From Nocardia grenadensis NBRC 108939 (lineage in GTDB: Bacteria; Actinomycetota; Actinomycetes; Mycobacteriales; Mycobacteriaceae): DNA of 64,000 nucleotides. The stretch is from contig NZ_BDCJ01000026.1 of the NCBI RefSeq assembly GCF_001613445.1, forward strand, positions 1 through 64,000. Reading direction: 5' to 3'. Positions 60,543 to 64,000 of the stretch are shown here, one piece after another. The first letter of the stretch is position 1. Every line of letters starts with the position of its first letter. The position numbers were made by a program, and so were the translations under genes. The notes under the pieces are model-generated. The model made no database searches and had not been told where the DNA came from. It saw nothing but the letters and a program-made list of their open reading frames with translations.

Positions 60543-61366
60543 AGCTTCACGTCGGCTGCGCCATGTGGACGCATACCGCGTGGCCGGTGCGCGGTGACAA
60601 ACTGCGCGGCTATGCGCGGTGGTGCAATGCGGTGGAGGGGAACACGACGTTCTACGCGGTTCCGGCTCGGCGGACCGTGGAGAACTGGGCGAATCAGACC
60701 GATCCCGATTTCCGGTTCGTGATCAAACTGCCCAAAACCCTCACCCATGAGCGCCGGCTGTCCGGGGTGGATGCCGAACTGCGGCAGTTCCTGGACACGA
60801 TGGAACCGCTCGGGCCGCGGATACATGCGCTGTGGGTGCAGCTGCCGTCCTCGTTCGGTCTCGGCGATCTGGGTGCGCTGGCGATGTTCTTTCGTGGGCT
60901 GCCCGCGGCGCTACCGCTCGCGGTGGAGGTGCGGCATCCCGAGTTCTTCGCCGACGCGGGTGCCGCCGCGCAACTCGAGCGGGTGCTGGGCCGGGTCGGT
61001 GCCGAATGGGTGCCGTTCGACACCACCGTGCTGTTCGCCGCGCCCGCCGCGAGCCCGGCCGAATTCGAGGCCCGATCCAAGAAACCCCGGCTGCCGCGCC
61101 GGATGGAGGCGCTGACGGGCGCGCCGATCGTCCGGTACCACGGTCGCGACGACCACGCGGTCACGGTCGCGGGCTGGCGGCCCTGGGTGGAGCAGACGGC
61201 GGAATGGCTGCGCGAGGGACGGTCGCCGACGGTTTTCCTGCACACTCCGGACAATGCTTCGTCCCGGGACCTCGCGCGCCGGTTCCACGACGAGGTCCGC
61301 ACCCTGGTACCCGAACTCGAACTCTTGCCGGACCCGGCGGACGCCGAACCCATGACGCTTTTCTGA
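60539..61366 (+). CDS. DUF72 (YecE-like) protein
   Basis: 275 residues from TTG 60539 in TTGA overlap with the SDR stop. TIM-barrel-like DUF72: LHVGCAMWTHTAWPVRGDKL, YARWCNAVEGNTTFYAVP, TDPDFRFVIKLPKTLTHERR, VRYHGRDDHAVTVAG and VFLHTPDNASSRDLARRFHD. The family is widespread with no settled function. The coupled arrangement suggests co-expression with the SDR. Confidence 0.88.
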   Translation: MKLHVGCAMWTHTAWPVRGDKLRGYARWCNAVEGNTTFYAVPARRTVENWANQTDPDFRFVIKLPKTLTHERRLSGVDAELRQFLDTMEPLGPRIHALWVQLPSSFGLGDLGALAMFFRGLPAALPLAVEVRHPEFFADAGAAAQLERVLGRVGAEWVPFDTTVLFAAPAASPAEFEARSKKPRLPRRMEALTGAPIVRYHGRDDHAVTVAGWRPWVEQTAEWLREGRSPTVFLHTPDNASSRDLARRFHDEVRTLVPELELLPDPADAEPMTLF

Positions 61367-61439
61367 GGTGCGGCTCTTTCTGTCCGTGACCGTCCGGCCG
61401 TGCGCTGTGGGCTCGGCGTGACAGTTGCCGAGGTGGTCA

Positions 61440-61460
61440 TCGTCACGTATAGCGTGACGA
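61440..61460. promoter_or_regulatory. Inverted repeat, possible operator
   Basis: TCGTCAC (61440-61446) and GTGACGA (61454-61460) are perfect inverted arms with a 7-base spacer, in the convergent space after the DUF72 gene. Its target gene is unclear; it may be part of a terminator. Confidence 0.3.
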
Positions 61461-61647
61461 CATCCGTGGAAGGCTCCATCGGGATTCCCCGAAAACCTTC
61501 TGCAAAGATGCGGACAGACGAGATCAATGGATGCTCGGCCTGTACCGATTTGTCTCCGCATCACGCGCAAAGGCGGGTGAATATGACGAACGGTTGTGGT
61601 CGGTGGCGGCCAGGCGCGATACGCCGTTCTTCACCGATGCTAGAGGG

Positions 61648-62187
61648 CTATGACCTGTACCTGCCGCCGCGCACCAGAGCGGGATCGGACGCCGCGGCAG
61701 ACCAGAACTGGAGGCGGACGCGGTTGAAAACCTCGAAGCTGGGCGTGTCCCGTGAGTACAGCGGGATGCTGTCCTCGTCGAGGTCCCCGGCGGCCACCGT
61801 GTCGACCCGAAGACTCGTTCCCTCGGGCTCCCAGGCCATCGACACCCGCAGCCGCAACCAGCCAGCGGGTACGTCGAACGCCGGTCCGTCCTCAGGAGGC
61901 AACGTCGGCGATCCGAGGACCATGCGACCGGAACCGGCGTGCAGGCTGCACTCCAGCTCCACTTCGGCGTCGGCGTCGACTGTCGGTGGTCCGTCCGTCA
62001 CCTCGACAGCGACCACGAGGTACCCGTTGACACCCGTCTCGATCGCGACCGCGTCCGTGCCCAGCGCCAGATACCCGGCTGCCGGGGCATCGTCCAGGTC
62101 CCAGAGGTCGCACGGATCTTCGGCTGTGCCCTGGTCGAAAACGTAGATTTGATGGTAGTCCGAGAAAAGTAGTACGCCCTTCGACAT
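61648..62187 (-). CDS. Hypothetical protein, possible immunity-type
   Basis: 179 residues from ATG 62187 with AAGGAG upstream; the longer frame to 62280 is unlikely. Beta-rich and acidic: GVLLFSDYHQIYVFDQG, PCDLWDLDDAPAAGYLALGT, VNGYLVVAVEVTDGPP, SFEVFNRVRLQFWSA. No family is recognised with confidence; the opening resembles small beta-sandwich inhibitor proteins. It lies 2 kb from the effector pair on the opposite strand. An immunity role is speculative. Confidence 0.6.
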   Translation of the reverse strand: MSKGVLLFSDYHQIYVFDQGTAEDPCDLWDLDDAPAAGYLALGTDAVAIETGVNGYLVVAVEVTDGPPTVDADAEVELECSLHAGSGRMVLGSPTLPPEDGPAFDVPAGWLRLRVSMAWEPEGTSLRVDTVAAGDLDEDSIPLYSRDTPSFEVFNRVRLQFWSAAASDPALVRGGRYRS

Positions 62188-62440
62188 CGACACTCCTTCA
62201 GCAACGCCAACGAATCCGCCCGGTACGAGCGACAGACCCGCTGCCCGAAATCGTCCAGTCCTGTTCTCGACGGACTGCACTTCGTTTCCCGACCTCGACG
62301 GGCGACGCCGAGCGCGACCCCGACGTACCCGCCGAAGAATAACCTCGCTCCACCGTTCGAATCGCTCACCCCGTTGTGGGCTGAAGACAATGTGTGGGTC
62401 GGCATCGACACCAGTGGGCCAGGGCTTGGCGGTCCTCGCT

Positions 62441-62881
62441 TCAGTCCTGATCGATCAGTTCCCATCCATCGTCGCTCTCACCCGACCAGGACAGGCCCAG
62501 CGCCGCACACCATGCATCGCAGGGGCCACCGACCGTGTCGAGTTCTCGGTAAGCGACAGCATCGGCATCCGCAGCTCGGCCGACCGTGGCTACCGGCACA
62601 CCGTACAGTGCGGCAACAGTGCTCCGGACCAGCTGTCCATCGACCAGCACGCCAGGATCCCCACCGCCTACCGGCTCCTCGGTACCTGGCAGTTGGTCAC
62701 ACACAGACGGCTCGCCGTCGGTGTAGTACGCCCCGTCATTCCTGGGGTAGGCGTAGTAATGGTAGATCCGCCGGACAGTGCCCTCGTGTGTGTCCAGGAT
62801 GATGTGCTCCGCACGGTACTCGTCGTGGTCGAGCGCGATAAAGGCATGAGAGACGAGTTCGGTCTGTAGCGCTGTCGCCAC
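62441..62881 (-). CDS. Hypothetical protein, possibly the 3' part of a longer gene
   Basis: 146 residues from GTG 62881, the only standard start after an in-frame stop ~57 bases further upstream. Coherent segments: LVSHAFIALDHDEYRAEHII, LDTHEGTVRRIYHYYAYPRN, VLVDGQLVRSTVAALYGVPV, SWSGESDDGWELIDQD. The residues before the GTG also look protein-like (ERARREAEPPP), so this may be a truncated gene. No family is recognised. It is upstream of the hypothetical gene at 61648-62187 on the same strand, 253 bases away. Confidence 0.55.
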   Translation of the reverse strand: MATALQTELVSHAFIALDHDEYRAEHIILDTHEGTVRRIYHYYAYPRNDGAYYTDGEPSVCDQLPGTEEPVGGGDPGVLVDGQLVRSTVAALYGVPVATVGRAADADAVAYRELDTVGGPCDAWCAALGLSWSGESDDGWELIDQD

Positions 62882-63252
62882 TGGCGGTGGTTCGGCTTCC
62901 CGGCGAGCTCGTTCGGCGCCGCATTCCGGTGTGGACTACCGTGACCAGACCTCAGGTGAACCCCGACCGCTACGTCGTCACCGACCTCGTCGGCGCGCGG
63001 CCGGCCCGGTCTGTCCCCGCCACCGCAGTCGGGTCGGGCGCAAGGTACCGGCGCTCATCGCTCCTGAGACGACGCGGGACACCGGAGGGGGGCCGTTCGT
63101 CCGTTCGGGGCGATCGACCGCTGCCGAGCCGCCGATCGAAGTGAATCCGGGTTCTATAATATTCGGCCTTTTCACGCCGAATTCTATCCACTTTTGTAAG
63201 TGGTGATTCACAGTACGTGATAGAACTTCGGCAATCTGAAAGGCGGATAGGT
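62882..63252 (+). promoter_or_regulatory. GMC oxidase promoter region with nested dyads
   Basis: An AT-rich stretch contains a consensus -10 box TATAAT (63155-63160) without an obvious -35. Downstream of it are three inverted repeats: TTCTATC/GATAGAA (63182-63188, 63219-63225), CCACTT-TTGT-AAGTGG (63188-63203) and GTGA-T-TCAC (63203-63211). This looks like a repressor-controlled leader. The ribosome-binding site AAAGGCGG precedes ATG 63253. Confidence 0.5.
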
Positions 63253-64000
63253 ATGAAGGCGACTGCCAAGCAACGTGCCGCGCTCGGGACGATCTGCGAT
63301 ACGTTCGTGCCGGGGGACGGTCTCACGTTGCCGTCGGCGACCGAAATCGGTGCCGTGGACACCGTATTCGAATTGCTGGGGCGCAATCCTCGGGAGGCCG
63401 AGGGCAAGCAGCTGGCGACGCTGCTGGATGTATGGGATTCCCCCGTGACCGGTCTGCTCACCGGGCGCGGGCCGCGGCGTTTCTCGAAGCTGTCACAGGA
63501 GCAGCGGGAGCGGGCGCTGCTGCGACTCGGTGACTCCCGTATCGGTGCGGTCCGGGCGGTTTTCCAGGCGCTGAAACAGGCATCGCTGCTCGCCTACAAC
63601 GTCACGCCGGGCCGTACCGGGTTCCACCCGCTGTGGAAGGAGATCGGCTACCCGGGCCCGCCTGGACCGCTGCCGACCGCGCCGCGGCCCGCGTTGGCGC
63701 CGCAGCGGATCACCGAACCCGGCACCCTCACCTGTGATGTGGTGATCGTCGGCTCGGGCGCGGGCGGTGGGACGGCGGCCGCGGTGCTCGCCGAGGCGGG
63801 ACTCGAGGTGATCGTCGTCGAACGCGGCGGCTACTACGACGACCAGGATTTCGGTGCCGGGGAACTCGCGGGCCTGCAACAGCTGTACGCGCCGGGACCG
63901 TCGGTGTCGGCCGAAGGGCAGATCACGCTGGTCGCGGGGACATGCCTGGGCGGCGGGACCGTCGTCAACTGGAGTACCTCGCTGCCGACACCGGACAGGG
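63253..64000 (+). CDS. GMC-family alcohol/choline oxidase, cut by window end
   Basis: 249 residues are visible from ATG 63253; the gene continues past the window. Residues 1-~155 are the extra N-terminal helical domain of long-chain alcohol oxidase-type GMC proteins (LGTICDTFVPGDGL, AYNVTPGRTGFHPLWKEIGY). Next come the FAD-binding VVIVGSGAGGGTAAAVLAEA near 165 and GTCLGGGTVVNWSTSLPTP near 230, both signatures of the family. It is similar in layout to M. tuberculosis Rv0492c. The likely substrate is a long-chain alcohol or sterol-type compound. Confidence 0.88.
   Translation, partial: MKATAKQRAALGTICDTFVPGDGLTLPSATEIGAVDTVFELLGRNPREAEGKQLATLLDVWDSPVTGLLTGRGPRRFSKLSQEQRERALLRLGDSRIGAVRAVFQALKQASLLAYNVTPGRTGFHPLWKEIGYPGPPGPLPTAPRPALAPQRITEPGTLTCDVVIVGSGAGGGTAAAVLAEAGLEVIVVERGGYYDDQDFGAGELAGLQQLYAPGPSVSAEGQITLVAGTCLGGGTVVNWSTSLPTPDR

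Noticed and set aside
1..64000. CRISPR array
   Set aside because: No regularly spaced direct repeats of 25-40 bases were seen. The repeats in 55700-57600 are codon-level Pro/Thr/Ser repetitiveness.

Overview
The window is high-GC actinobacterial chromosome. Its first half follows the Mycobacterium tuberculosis Rv1321-Rv1343 gene order closely: nucS, methylmalonyl-CoA epimerase, thiolase, thioredoxin-fold protein, glgB/glgE/glgP, dinG, then lprD-like/DUF3817/rdgB/rph/metallo-beta-lactamase/rhomboid/cysM/cysO/mec/P1-peptidase/DUF2017/clpS and pncB. Together with a full mce operon, F420-type enzymes and a WXG100-like giant protein, this points to a Mycobacteriales member, most likely Nocardia or a close relative. 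The genus is an inference from gene content, not from a marker gene.

Layout. 0.5-3.5 kb: mismatch-repair endonuclease NucS, a small zinc-ribbon protein, a DivIVA-like coiled coil and the epimerase. 3.9-6.4 kb: thiolase, a DUF3817 membrane protein and a cysteine-less thioredoxin/TPR protein. 6.9-14.5 kb: alpha-glucan metabolism (glgE-glgB facing glgP), with a deleted TnpB-type insertion element lodged between glgE and glgP. 15-20 kb: purine permease, DoxX, DinG helicase and an SDR with a clear operator. 20-28 kb: a long minus-strand housekeeping run that includes the CysO/CysM/Mec sulfur-carrier cysteine pathway. murI, which sits between rhomboid and the metallo-beta-lactamase gene in M. tuberculosis, is absent at that position. 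28-30 kb: NAD salvage (pncB-pncA), closed by a perfect 32-base palindrome.

The second half is more accessory. 30.6-31.2 kb is a scar: a DUF4288 gene behind the tail of a lost polymorphic toxin, next to an IS3 OrfA remnant. 31.3-36.3 kb: PadR regulator with operator, FAD monooxygenase, a lipoprotein HNH nuclease with a small partner, a frameshifted phoU-like gene and a Ddn-type nitroreductase-family gene. 36.5-44.5 kb: an eight-gene mce operon (yrbEA, yrbEB, mceA-F) with overlapping stop/start codons, followed by the severed tail of an FCD-type GntR regulator. 44.7-53.1 kb: LLM oxidoreductase, VIT-family transporter, hydrolases, a DUF6459-like protein, VOC protein, and a TetR-P450 pair with a visible promoter and operator.

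The most unusual locus is 54.7-62.9 kb. A 1254-residue protein has a CpnT-like WXG100-type head, a very long Pro/Thr/Ser-rich linker and a C-terminal module. Three bases downstream, a 374-residue protein carries a second, diverged copy of the same C-terminal module. This looks like an ESX-type polymorphic effector with a twin-module partner. Two unrecognised small genes further on are possible immunity genes. The window ends inside a GMC-family alcohol oxidase gene with a dyad-rich promoter.
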